Positions 17,331-26,047 of a DNA stretch of 64,000 nt are shown here, one piece after another. Source of the stretch: Spirosoma panaciterrae DSM 21099 (lineage in GTDB: Bacteria; Bacteroidota; Bacteroidia; Cytophagales; Spirosomataceae); assembly GCF_000374025.1 (NCBI RefSeq), contig NZ_KB893172.1, positions 124,001-188,000 of the forward strand, in the 5' to 3' direction. The notes under the pieces are model-generated. The model saw nothing but the letters and a program-made list of their open reading frames with translations. It was not told where the DNA came from and searched no databases. Position 1 is the first letter of the stretch, and each line of letters starts with the position of its first letter. Position numbers and translations under genes: made by a program.

Positions 17331-18509
17331 TTAATTCGGCAGTAGAATGGCCTGGTCGTCCAGCGTATTGATGATCTGATTGGTTAGGGCTTTGATGCGG
17401 GATGCGGTAGTACGGTCGCACTCGTTTGCAAAAACGACGATACCCATATGTTGCTCGGGGTAGCTGGCGCATAAACTGCTGAAACCTGGAATGTTGCCGT
17501 CCTGCCAGATCACCCGATTTTCGGCCGATTTCAGCATTTGCCAATTTAAGCCCGATGCGTATTGTCGACCATTGCTCCAGGTGGGCTGATGGGTCAGTTT
17601 AGTCGTAAGCGATTGTTCGGCCATGTGCCACTGAATGTATTTCAGCATATCGGCAACGGTCGATTTTAAGGCTCCAGCGGCCTGGAGTTCATCGGGGCTG
17701 TCAGGCATCAGGATACCTTCGCAATCGTAGCCTTTGGCCATACGGGTCTGGGCCGACGTGGTTAGCGTGATTTTCGTATCGGTCATAGAAAGAGGCTGAG
17801 CCAGCTTTTCCTGTACAAGTTGCTCGAACGATTGACCGTACACGCGTTCTAAAATATACCCCAGCAATTGAGCGCCCGTATTCGAATACTTGAACGCAAC
17901 GCCCGGAACGGTGTCCAGTTTGATCTGATGCAGATCGGCATAAAAATCGGCGCGGCTGTACGGACGCATGAGTTCCATAGCCACAGCCGACGCGGGTGTG
18001 TTGGTATTGGTAAAGGCTTCAGGTTTATTGGGTAGGAGGAAAGGTAAGCCTGACCGATGATTAATCAGGTGAACGAGCCGGATGGGGTGGCCCTGGTAAG
18101 CCAGGTTTGGGTAATTGCCAGTCAAGTAGGTACGAACGTCGTCGTCGAGTTTTACTTTGCCCTCCACCACGGCCTGAGCCAGCAGCGACCCGGTGAATGT
18201 CTTGGTGATGGACGCAATCGGGTAAATGGTCTGGCTGGTCGGGAGTTGATGTCGACCCCGTTCGGTAGTGCCGTAATTGTACACAAATGTCTGTCCATCT
18301 TTAACAATGCCTATCGATAGACCAACCGCCTGAGGCATCCGCATGAACTGCTGAGCAGCTTGTTCAACGAGTGAATCGACAGAGGTAGCCAGCGGATTGT
18401 CGGTCGACGCTTTTTCGGGTAGCCTGACCACTATGGGTAGGCGTTTCGGATGAACAGGTTCGGCTACCAGGGTAACAAGCAAAAAAACAGACGTGAGCCA
18501 GACGTTCAT
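17331..18509 (-). CDS. Secreted serine hydrolase of the beta-lactamase/class C family
   Basis: 392 residues from the ATG at 18509 (MNVWLTSVFLLVTLVAEPVHP, a signal peptide); an earlier in-frame ATG at 18545 would add 12 residues before the signal peptide and is less likely. It carries the nucleophile motif S-I-T-K (about 100-103) and Y-S-N (about 208-210). In place of the third H-x-G motif the region reads WQDGNIPGF. Family members include D-aminopeptidases, esterases and penicillin-binding proteins; the substrate cannot be predicted. It is the last gene of the ECF-sigma gene set, 107 nt after the related hydrolase gene, and has no TPR tail. Confidence 0.85.
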   Translation of the reverse strand: MNVWLTSVFLLVTLVAEPVHPKRLPIVVRLPEKASTDNPLATSVDSLVEQAAQQFMRMPQAVGLSIGIVKDGQTFVYNYGTTERGRHQLPTSQTIYPIASITKTFTGSLLAQAVVEGKVKLDDDVRTYLTGNYPNLAYQGHPIRLVHLINHRSGLPFLLPNKPEAFTNTNTPASAVAMELMRPYSRADFYADLHQIKLDTVPGVAFKYSNTGAQLLGYILERVYGQSFEQLVQEKLAQPLSMTDTKITLTTSAQTRMAKGYDCEGILMPDSPDELQAAGALKSTVADMLKYIQWHMAEQSLTTKLTHQPTWSNGRQYASGLNWQMLKSAENRVIWQDGNIPGFSSLCASYPEQHMGIVVFANECDRTTASRIKALTNQIINTLDDQAILLPN

Positions 18510-18615
18510 GGGATTGAGCGGGATTAGGGGTTGTATCAAAAGCAAGATGCCATTCGATCCAAAGAGGTTGCATGAGTAGCTGAGTTTCGTTGTTTCAAAC
18601 GCTTACTTTCCTAAA

Positions 18616-20097
18616 CTACTTTTCAGTAGACTCACCGATTTTTTTGAAAAACTCCGTTGCGTTACCGTTTTGGGGATTCAGCGCCAGTGACTGTTTGTAG
18701 TTTTCAATGGCCAGTTTACGGTTTCCGATGCGCTCGTAGGTTTCGGCCAGACTGTCGTAGGTATTCCAGGCATTCGGGTATAAGCTGACGTTCAGTTTGA
18801 ACATCTCGATGGCTTCCTGAAGCTTCCCTTGTCCGACCAGTTTGTAGCCCCACTCATTTACATAATCTTCAGTTAGGTGGAGTTCTGGGTATTTTTTTCG
18901 GACATCGTTCACCACTGAAATTGCCTGTGCATACCCTCGTTTTTTTAGTTCATTCGTCAGAGCCATCAAGACAGGCGGTTCGCCATAGAGGGCATCCATG
19001 ATTTGTTTAGATAGCTCACCCAGTTGATTTTGGGTCGATTGACCTCCGTCGTTGGCCAGCAATACGATACCGGTTTTCTGATCAGGATACAGGTCGCAGT
19101 AACTGGCAAATCCGAATGTGCCGCCCGAATGCTCCAATTGCCGTTTGCTATCGATGGTCTTGTGCAGAAACCAGTTCAGGCCAAATGCCAGATTGTCGAC
19201 ATTGCCCCAAGTGAGTTGATGGCTCAGTTGTACAGCCTTATCGGTTTCGGCTAACTGGTACGCTGTATAGTTCAATAAATCAGCCGAACTGTATCGAAGG
19301 CCGCCAGCAGCCTGCATAGCTTTCATGGTAAAGGCCGGCATTCGAATACCATTACCGTTGTAGCCAATAGCGAAGGGGGTTGATGCTGACAGACCAAACG
19401 TGCTGTGCATTTGGAGGGGCTGCTCGATGCGGGTTTTTACCAGTTCATCGAAAGGTAGTTTGTACACCTTCTCCAGAATATAACTCAGCAGTTGGGCGGC
19501 CACATTACTATGGCGTGGATTGTGGCCGGGCGCTGCTTTGAGCGTTACCGCATGTAAATCGTTGAAAAAGTCCTGCTTTGTATACGCACGTAACTCATTG
19601 ACAATCCGGAACGGAACAGAGTCGGGATTGATCTGTTTATAGGCATCGGCATGGTCGGGGAAATTGTCCGGTAATTCGGATGTCCAATTGGTCAAATTGA
19701 CGAGCCGGATGGGCTGCCCCTGATAAGCGAGGTTCGGATAGTCACCGTCAAGATAGTGTCGGATATCATCGTCTAACCGAACCCGTTTTTCAAGGACAGC
19801 CTTTGCCAGCAGCAGGCTACCAAAGGTTTTACTGATGGAGCCAATTTCATAAATCGTGTTCTGTGTAGGTGTCAGGTTTTTTCCTTTCTCCACCGTACCA
19901 AAATTGTAGAAAGCAGTTTTCCCGTTTCGGATAATCCCAATCGATAATCCCATATGCCCTTTCGCCTGAACGAAGGCAGACCCCAGTTGCTGGATAGCCA
20001 TTGCGGAGCTGACTTTGGTAGTAGTGGTTTGCCCAGATGACCAGTTGATGACCAAAGCCGACAAACAGAACGTGATGAGAAGCGATTGGGGACGCAT
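18616..20097 (-). CDS. Secreted serine hydrolase (beta-lactamase fold) with C-terminal TPR repeats
   Basis: 493 residues: signal peptide (about 1-23, ...WSSGQ), beta-lactamase-type domain (about 35-380) and two TPR units (about 425-485, GKLQEAIEMFKLNVSLYPNA, then GNRKLAIENYKQSLALNPQN). S87-I-S-K90 gives the nucleophile and base, and EHSGGTFGF near residue 350 gives the third motif. The usual Y-x-N is H196-S-N198: the Tyr is replaced by His through what would be a single TAT-to-CAT change. Since that Tyr helps catalysis in the family, the enzyme may be altered or inactive. It follows the DUF4097 gene by 28 nt and is probably in its operon. Confidence 0.85.
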   Translation of the reverse strand: MRPQSLLITFCLSALVINWSSGQTTTTKVSSAMAIQQLGSAFVQAKGHMGLSIGIIRNGKTAFYNFGTVEKGKNLTPTQNTIYEIGSISKTFGSLLLAKAVLEKRVRLDDDIRHYLDGDYPNLAYQGQPIRLVNLTNWTSELPDNFPDHADAYKQINPDSVPFRIVNELRAYTKQDFFNDLHAVTLKAAPGHNPRHSNVAAQLLSYILEKVYKLPFDELVKTRIEQPLQMHSTFGLSASTPFAIGYNGNGIRMPAFTMKAMQAAGGLRYSSADLLNYTAYQLAETDKAVQLSHQLTWGNVDNLAFGLNWFLHKTIDSKRQLEHSGGTFGFASYCDLYPDQKTGIVLLANDGGQSTQNQLGELSKQIMDALYGEPPVLMALTNELKKRGYAQAISVVNDVRKKYPELHLTEDYVNEWGYKLVGQGKLQEAIEMFKLNVSLYPNAWNTYDSLAETYERIGNRKLAIENYKQSLALNPQNGNATEFFKKIGESTEK

Positions 20098-20125
20098 GAG
20101 ACACCTGCTGATGAGATTGAATGAT

Positions 20126-20986
20126 TTACTTGGCCTTGCGGATGTAAATGTTGCCGTTCATGTTTTTCATCATGATCTCACGGCCACCTCCGTTGATTTT
20201 GCCCTGTACCCAATCGTCGATACTTACCCGATACATACCGTTCTGATTGGTCCGGTTCACTTTCGACTGAGTTTTGTCCACATCAATATCAAAGTCGCTG
20301 TACATGTCGCCCCGATCTGATTTCAGCTTTACGTTCATTTTCGCATTCGCCGGGAACGTTACATCGACATTACCGTTGAGGGTTGAAAATGCCATCGGCG
20401 TGTCGGCGTTTACGCTTTTAAAGCTTGCTTTTACGACGCCGTTTACCGTGTTGGCCACCGCCGAGCCGGATACATTCGTCAGTTCAATAGCACCGTTTAC
20501 GTTATTCACTTCCAGTTCGCCCGAGACATTATCGACCGAGATTTCGCCGTGATTGACCGTACCGATGCGCAGGTTGAATTGCTGAGGCACTTTAATGGTC
20601 AGATCAATAGGTTGATTGATCGAGTTGGCTTCTATGTTTACGGTGTTGTTCTTTTCGCGGGCACTGATATCGAGCGGATTTCCGGCGTTGATGCGTTTCA
20701 TACCGGCCGATGCGCCCTGGTCGCGATCCCGGTTTCGATCCCGGTCACCATCATCATTTCGGCCCCGTCGATTACCAGTGGCTACAATATCGACCACTAC
20801 GTCTTTGCCACTATAACCGACCACGTTGATCGAACCATTGATCAGGTTCACGCGCAGTGTACCGGGCTTGCCAGGGTCGCTCAGCGGAACAACCAGTTGT
20901 TCTTTTACGTCGTTCTGCGCCACTAGAGAGGTTACGGTGAGCACGCTCAGCAAGAGTGCACAAAAGGTTACTTTAATCGTTTTCAT
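20126..20986 (-). CDS. Secreted DUF4097-type beta-repeat protein
   Basis: 286 residues with a signal peptide ending at about residue 23 (SLVAQ). A basic/acidic low-complexity stretch (GRNDDGDRDRNRDRDQG, about 76-92) precedes repeated V-N-G/N-G-x-I units (VNHGEISVDNVSGELEVNNV, NGAIELTNVSGSAVANTVNG) typical of DUF4097 beta-helices. The protein is probably periplasmic or surface-exposed. The start codon overlaps the stop of the preceding paralog (TGATG), so the two are translationally coupled. Confidence 0.85.
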   Translation of the reverse strand: MKTIKVTFCALLLSVLTVTSLVAQNDVKEQLVVPLSDPGKPGTLRVNLINGSINVVGYSGKDVVVDIVATGNRRGRNDDGDRDRNRDRDQGASAGMKRINAGNPLDISAREKNNTVNIEANSINQPIDLTIKVPQQFNLRIGTVNHGEISVDNVSGELEVNNVNGAIELTNVSGSAVANTVNGVVKASFKSVNADTPMAFSTLNGNVDVTFPANAKMNVKLKSDRGDMYSDFDIDVDKTQSKVNRTNQNGMYRVSIDDWVQGKINGGGREIMMKNMNGNIYIRKAK

Positions 20987-21855
20987 CAGGATTGTTTTTT
21001 AATGTAAATGCTTCCGTTTAATGTTTCAAACTTGAAGGTTTTGCCACCACTGCCAATGCGGATTGCTGTGGTTTTGTTGAGTTTATAGACGGTGCCACTG
21101 CCGGTTTTCTGTTCACTTTTAACAGCCTCCATGGGTAAGGCTTCGGCATTGGGAAAGTCAGTGTAAAAACTTCCGTGCATACTCTTGAACTGAAGATCGG
21201 CCGATAAATTGGGTTGATAGGTTACCCGAATATCTCCGTTGATGGTGTGATAAAACGAGTTTTCGGGAGGATTACCCACGTACTTGATATCGACGGCTCC
21301 GTTCACCGTGTTGGCGTCGGTGGTGCCTTTGATGTTGGTTAAGGTGATGGCTCCATTCACGTTCCGGGCTTTTACGGTACCGCTCACATCGTTCACCGTC
21401 ACTTCGCCCCGGTTCACCGTCGAGACGACCAGGTTCATGTGATTGGGTACTTTCACCGTGAAATCAAGGTTGAAGTCGTACTCAATATCCCGGTCGTTAT
21501 TCCAGCGGTTGTTGTTCCGTTGTCGTCGGGGCCGGGAGTCGAACGGTTCGGCAATGTAGACCAGAACGCTGTCGCCTTTCTGATCGAAACCGAGTTGGAA
21601 TTCTTTCTTGCCAATTTCCAGATCGGCACTGGTTTTGGCCGTGATCGCTTTGTCGACTTCCACGATAACCTTGTCGCCTGAATACCCTTCGACTTTCACG
21701 TAGCCATTGATGTTGTACAGGGCAAATACATTGCTGGAGCCTTTCGACACCGTAAATTCTTTACGGATATGCTCTTTGGCTTCCTGGGCACTGGCCGGTG
21801 TTTGGGCACAAGAGAACACCAGCCCCGCCAAAACGGGGATCATAAACAGTTGCAT
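20986..21855 (-). CDS. Secreted DUF4097-type beta-repeat protein
   Basis: 289 residues with a signal peptide (MQLFMIPVLAGLVFSCAQTPASAQ). The cysteine at 16 is followed by a conventional cleavage site, so a lipoprotein is possible but not certain. The repeat core (VNRGEVTVNDVSGTVKARNV, NGAITLTNIKGTTDANTVNG, NGSIYIKK at the end) parallels the protein encoded immediately downstream, indicating a tandem duplication. It is separated from the anti-sigma gene by a 21-bp perfect hairpin. Confidence 0.85.
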   Translation of the reverse strand: MQLFMIPVLAGLVFSCAQTPASAQEAKEHIRKEFTVSKGSSNVFALYNINGYVKVEGYSGDKVIVEVDKAITAKTSADLEIGKKEFQLGFDQKGDSVLVYIAEPFDSRPRRQRNNNRWNNDRDIEYDFNLDFTVKVPNHMNLVVSTVNRGEVTVNDVSGTVKARNVNGAITLTNIKGTTDANTVNGAVDIKYVGNPPENSFYHTINGDIRVTYQPNLSADLQFKSMHGSFYTDFPNAEALPMEAVKSEQKTGSGTVYKLNKTTAIRIGSGGKTFKFETLNGSIYIKKQS

Positions 21856-21880
21856 AGTATTGTTTGGATTTATGGTTTTG

Positions 21881-21938
21881 GTAATGCGGGTGGAAACCCG
21901 CGATTCTAGATAGAGTTGCGGGTTTCCACCCGCATTAC
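21881..21938. repeat. Perfect 21-bp hairpin between anti-sigma and DUF4097 genes
   Basis: Positions 21881-21901 and 21918-21938 are exact reverse complements (GTAATGCGGGTGGAAACCCG...), with a 16-nt loop. It ends 2 nt before the anti-sigma stop codon. The sequence is unrelated to the type A and B elements, but its position directly after a stop is the same. There is no T-run, so partial attenuation or RNA protection is as likely as termination. Confidence 0.8.
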
Positions 21939-21940
21939 AA

Positions 21941-22777
21941 TCAGGATAACTCCCGAATACTTTGTTCGATTTTACCTTTGACCATGTGGTTCAGGTTATC
22001 GTCGCGGAGCAGTTGCCGAAGGGGTTTGATGGATCGTTTCTCCTGCAATTTCACCATCACATCCGCCAGCGCCGACTGCACCAGGGGTGAATCCTGCTGG
22101 GCAATGGATTGCACGAGTCCTTCTCTGGCTTTCGGATTGTCGGCCAGTTTCGCCAGTGCTTCGAGTGTCACCAGCCGTACGTTCACGTTTGAGTCGTTGT
22201 TTAAGGTTGTCAGCAGGGCGTCGATCACTTTATCGTCGACCTCATTGATCTCTTCCGTATAACTCACGGCCCGGAGCCGTTCGGAAGCTGCCGGATTTTC
22301 GAGCAGCGAGAGCATCATCATCTGGCGCATCTGCTCCACCTGCCGCGACAGCGTATCAACCTGTTGCTGATAGGCTACCGTAGGCGTATTGGATCGCTGA
22401 AACCAGTACCCGGCCGCTATGCCGACACCCAGCAGGGCTACACTATACGCCAGTCGCATGGCGTACTGAGGTGTCCAGAGTTGGCGAAGTTTGGCCAGCA
22501 GGTTATCCAGCACACTTTCCTTTTCAGTAATTGCGGTATCCTTGTAGGTTTCGAGCATGGCCTGGAACCGTACGCGTGCAGCCGTACTAGGTTCAGGCGA
22601 GGGCGATTTGCCCATCATCTGCCAGAGTTGCTGAGTCGATTCGGCATCTTCCCGGCAGGCTGAACAGTCTGCCAGGTGCGCTTCCATAATGGCTCGTTCC
22701 CCTTCGGGTAGTTGGTTGCTGAGCCATTCGCTGAATTGTTCCTGCGTTTGTTCACAGTTTATAGGCAGTTTTTCCAT
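21941..22777 (-). CDS. Anti-sigma factor with zinc-finger and HEAT-like repeats
   Basis: 278 residues from ATG 22777 (MEKLPINCEQ); a TTG two codons earlier is less likely. The N-terminal zinc-binding anti-sigma domain contains H-x3-C-x2-C (HLADCSAC, near residue 34-41). One membrane span lies at about 108-126 (MRLAYSVALLGVGIAAGYWF). The C-terminal half (about 165-275) consists of HEAT-like helical repeats (NVNVRLVTLEALAKLADNPK and similar), placed outside the membrane, where they may sense the signal. It overlaps the sigma gene by 26 nt, the normal arrangement for a cognate pair. Confidence 0.85.
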   Translation of the reverse strand: MEKLPINCEQTQEQFSEWLSNQLPEGERAIMEAHLADCSACREDAESTQQLWQMMGKSPSPEPSTAARVRFQAMLETYKDTAITEKESVLDNLLAKLRQLWTPQYAMRLAYSVALLGVGIAAGYWFQRSNTPTVAYQQQVDTLSRQVEQMRQMMMLSLLENPAASERLRAVSYTEEINEVDDKVIDALLTTLNNDSNVNVRLVTLEALAKLADNPKAREGLVQSIAQQDSPLVQSALADVMVKLQEKRSIKPLRQLLRDDNLNHMVKGKIEQSIRELS

Positions 22778-23324
22778 TCTCAAGAGTCAGATAAATTTTT
22801 TTTAACTCAGCCATCGCCCGGTGTACCCGCACTTTTATCGCACCTTCTGTGGTGTTGAGTACCCGGGCAATTTCTTCGTACTTCAATTCCTGATAGCGGC
22901 TCAGCACCAGCACTTCGCGGTTGTCAGGACTCAGTTTGGCCATGGCCCGGTTCAGTGTGTCGAGTTCCTGTTCTTTCTGGAACCGTTCGTCAGCCATTGG
23001 TCCGCCACTGATTCGCTCCGCCACATCGGCCAGGTCATACTGCTGCGAGCTTTGTTTATTCTGTTTGCTGTGATCGACCAGAACATTTCGGGCCAGGTGG
23101 TACATCCAGCTTCTGAACTCGCCATCGCCCGTGAAGGTATGCCGGTATTTCAGCATCCGGTAAAACACCGTTTGCAGCATGTCTTCACTAGCCTCCCGCT
23201 GGTTGGTCATATGGAACAGGAAGCCGAACAGGGGCCGATGGTATCGCTCGAAGAGTAAGCCCATCGTGTCCAGATTGCCTGCTTTTACCTGCAGCATGAG
23301 TGCGTTGTCTGTCAGCGCGTTCAA
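22752..23324 (-). CDS. ECF-type RNA polymerase sigma factor
   Basis: 190 residues. Region 2 (about 20-90, LFERYHRPLFGFLFHM, then FRSWMYHLARNVLVDH) and region 4 (about 128-182, LSPDNREVLVLSRYQELKYE, then VLNTTEGAIKVRVHRAM) are both complete. The frame opens with TTG at 23324 and has no ATG before residue 10 (23297). The TTG is preferred because starting at 23297 would remove the usual leader in front of ALMLQVKAGN. It probably directs transcription of its own operon: anti-sigma, two DUF4097 proteins, two serine hydrolases. Confidence 0.88.
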   Translation of the reverse strand: MNALTDNALMLQVKAGNLDTMGLLFERYHRPLFGFLFHMTNQREASEDMLQTVFYRMLKYRHTFTGDGEFRSWMYHLARNVLVDHSKQNKQSSQQYDLADVAERISGGPMADERFQKEQELDTLNRAMAKLSPDNREVLVLSRYQELKYEEIARVLNTTEGAIKVRVHRAMAELKKIYLTLENGKTAYKL

Positions 23325-23408
23325 ACCGTTTTGCTGTTGCGTTTAGTGGGTTTTGGACTGGAAACTGCGGAAGTTGAGCAAGGTTACAGAGAAAGTGAAA
23401 ATTTTTTT

Positions 23409-23496
23409 AGCAAAGGGCATTGGGGGAAGGGCAGAGGGTGGCCTTTGCTCAACACCCCCTGCCCTTCCCCCAATGCCCTTACCCCTCTGCCCTCTG
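23409..23496. repeat. Type A palindrome at the stop codon of the 23.5-25.9 kb permease
   Basis: The left arm GGGCATTGGGGGAAGGGCAG pairs with CTGCCCTTCCCCCAATGCCC on the right over about 25 of 26 bases. A further C-rich stretch (CCCCTCTGCCCTCTG) then runs up to the permease TAG at 23497-23499. It lies between this permease and the ECF sigma gene. Confidence 0.8.
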
Positions 23497-25857
23497 CTAT
23501 TCCGCCTTCAACGCATCGACCGGATTTAGCTGTAGAGTTTGCCAGAGTTTGAGCAGGATGGTCGAAAAAGCGATGGTCAGTACAGCCACAGCAGAGAGGA
23601 TAATTGCGACGGTCGACACCCCATTGTTGATTTTGAATACGCTGTTCATGAGCATGATTGCCATGTAGTAGCCGAGCGAACAACCAACCACCGTGGCAAT
23701 GGCCAGAATCCAGAGGTAGTTTTTATGCAGTACCCAGCCTACCTGGGCTCCAGTAGCGCCCAATACTCGCCGAACCGCTACCTCGCGCATCCGTTTCAGG
23801 ACGTTGAGCGAAATCAGCGAGAACAGGCCCGAAATAGCCAGTAATACCGTTACCAACGAGAAAACGCCCATAGTTTCAGCAATACTAGTCGACACCGATT
23901 CGGCTTCTGCCAGCGCATTGTTGAGGTAAACACCATCAAACGGTTTGTAAGGGAATAGCCGTTTCCAGGTCTTTTCGAGTTCGGCAAATACCTGCTTTTG
24001 ATGTTCGGCTTTCACGCGGGCAATGAAATAAACGAACCGACTGGGTGGTACAGGCCGAATGATGGCCGAAGAAATGGGGCGAAACGGCGTGTTGGTCATA
24101 AAATCGCGTACGACTCCCCCAATCTGGTAGGTGGTTGAATCAAGTTGGATGGATTGGCCGATAAGCGGTTTCCCTTCGCCGAATTCGCGGACAAAGGTTT
24201 CGTTGACCAATACCGTTTGCGCGGGTTGGTCGCCCTGAAGCGGTAGCAAAGGCTGACCATCCCGAAGCTGAATCTGGAGCATTCTCAGAAAATCATCGCC
24301 CACATTGTACAGCATACTTTCGTGCGACTCACTATTCAGGTTGAAGTTGGTCATGCTGTAGCTAAAACCGGGCAGATGCTGCGTACCACCAACGGCCTCA
24401 ATGTTCGGAATCGACTGGGCAGCGGTTTTGAAAACCCGCCAGGTCGATTCATCATACACATAGGCCCCGATTACATTTTGTCGGTCATAACCTACATCGG
24501 CGGTCCGATTGAACTCGGCGTTTCGCTCGAAGCTGAGCCCGGTTACCACCGCCGTAAGAGAAATGGCAATCTGCATACCCATCATAACGCGGGAGAAAAG
24601 CCCCGAACCCCCAAAACGTAAAGCCCCCCGGAAAATATGAGTTGGGCGGAAGGCGCTCACGTAAAACGCTGGATATGAACCCGCCAGGAGCGTAACAAAA
24701 ATTAATAAACCAAGCAGAAAAGTAAGTACTGTAGGCTGGGAATAATCGATGTTCAGTTCCAGATACGACCACATATGGTTGTACCAGCTCACAATCGGAT
24801 AAGCCAGGAGCATGCCCAGCAAAATCGATAGGGCACAGATCACACTCGATTCGGTCAATAATTGCACCACCAATTGACTCTGTGTCCCTCCCAAGACTTT
24901 CCGGACGCCTATTTCGCGCAGTCGTCCGTTGCAGACGGCAATGGTCATGTTGGCAAAATTGAGGGCTGCCGTCAGCAGAATCATAATCGCCATGGCTACT
25001 GTTCCCCAAACAGCCGCAGGAGGTAAAGAGGGGTACAAGCTATTGTTGCGCAGATTGCGGCCGGAAAGGGCTACCGTGGCAAACGGTTCAACGACAAACC
25101 GACTGATTTTCCAGTCAGGGTCAGCCGATTGCTGGCGGGGTACAAAATTAGCCAGGGAGGTTTCAACAGCGGCTCGGTCGGAGGGATGCTTCAGAAGCAG
25201 AAATACGGCATCGGCCCGATATGCCCAGTTGGTATAATCAACGGGTTTATTGTTGTCGAACTGGTTGGAAAGGTTCGTCAAAAAGTCGAATCGGATACTG
25301 GACTGCTTTTGCTGGCTATCGATTACACCCCGAACGGTCAGTACTTTTTTGATCGGCTGATCGGCGTAAACAATAATTTCTTTACCAATTGGATTCTGAC
25401 TGCCGAAATATTTCGTAGCGATTTCGCTCGAAATCAAGACACTCGATGGATCGGAAAAATCGACCGAACCTTTGAGAACCCGAAAGTCAAACACGCGAAA
25501 GAAATTGAGGTCGGCAAAATGCAGGATTTCGTTGAAGGTATTTTCGCCGGATTTAACTACCGCCCGACGGGCCTCAAATCGCAGGGCTGCTTCGACACCC
25601 GAAAGTTGCTGGGCATCCGTAGCCAGTGGCGATGGGCATGTACCATAAAGTGCTTTATTGTCTGCTTTTACGCTTTCGATCCGAACAATTCGGGCGTAGT
25701 TTCTATGCCAGGTATCGAAGGTATGGGCGTATTGGTAATTCAGAAAAGCCAGTATCCCGAAACCAACCCCAATGCTAAGCCCCAGCACGTTGATGATAAC
25801 GTATCGAAAGTTGCGTTTAAGGTTACGGATCGTGATTCTGAGATAGTTACGGAACAT
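23497..25857 (-). CDS. FtsX/MacB-type ABC transporter permease (two-module), divergent copy
   Basis: 786 residues beginning MFRNYLRITIRNLKRNFRYV. The first FtsX signature is RLREIGVRKVLGGTQSQLVV. The second is clearly off-pattern (RMREVAVRRVLGATGAQVGW), and the C-terminus reads NPVDALKAE, so it is the most divergent permease of the window. It has no promoter boxes of its own and follows the secreted-protein gene 26048-26677 by 190 nt, suggesting they form one unit. The gap between them carries a type B palindrome and a short AT-rich stretch. Confidence 0.92.
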   Translation of the reverse strand: MFRNYLRITIRNLKRNFRYVIINVLGLSIGVGFGILAFLNYQYAHTFDTWHRNYARIVRIESVKADNKALYGTCPSPLATDAQQLSGVEAALRFEARRAVVKSGENTFNEILHFADLNFFRVFDFRVLKGSVDFSDPSSVLISSEIATKYFGSQNPIGKEIIVYADQPIKKVLTVRGVIDSQQKQSSIRFDFLTNLSNQFDNNKPVDYTNWAYRADAVFLLLKHPSDRAAVETSLANFVPRQQSADPDWKISRFVVEPFATVALSGRNLRNNSLYPSLPPAAVWGTVAMAIMILLTAALNFANMTIAVCNGRLREIGVRKVLGGTQSQLVVQLLTESSVICALSILLGMLLAYPIVSWYNHMWSYLELNIDYSQPTVLTFLLGLLIFVTLLAGSYPAFYVSAFRPTHIFRGALRFGGSGLFSRVMMGMQIAISLTAVVTGLSFERNAEFNRTADVGYDRQNVIGAYVYDESTWRVFKTAAQSIPNIEAVGGTQHLPGFSYSMTNFNLNSESHESMLYNVGDDFLRMLQIQLRDGQPLLPLQGDQPAQTVLVNETFVREFGEGKPLIGQSIQLDSTTYQIGGVVRDFMTNTPFRPISSAIIRPVPPSRFVYFIARVKAEHQKQVFAELEKTWKRLFPYKPFDGVYLNNALAEAESVSTSIAETMGVFSLVTVLLAISGLFSLISLNVLKRMREVAVRRVLGATGAQVGWVLHKNYLWILAIATVVGCSLGYYMAIMLMNSVFKINNGVSTVAIILSAVAVLTIAFSTILLKLWQTLQLNPVDALKAE

Positions 25858-25952
25858 GGGAAGTGGGCGGAATAAAGAAACGAAGTAAAGTAAATAAAAA
25901 ATTAGATATTAACTAATTCTCTATTTGTTTACACTTGATTGCCGCCCGACAT

Positions 25953-26047
25953 GAGAAAAGGGAGGAAGGACGAAAGGGAGGAAAGGAGTAAAGCATTAGC
26001 AGCCTTATCTCCCTTCGTCCCTTTCGTCCTTCCTCCCTTTTCTCCTT
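25953..26047. repeat. Type B palindrome after the 26.0-26.7 kb gene
   Basis: Perfect 27-bp arms (25953-25979 and 26018-26044, GAGAAAAGGGAGGAAGGACG...), with further imperfect pairing inside. The right foot abuts the TAA stop at 26048-26050. Unlike most copies, its left foot is 95 nt from the next start codon. Confidence 0.85.

Noticed and set aside
25129..25875. 248-codon + strand reading frame
   Set aside because: Lies wholly antisense to the permease at 23497-25857 and has no recognisable protein features.
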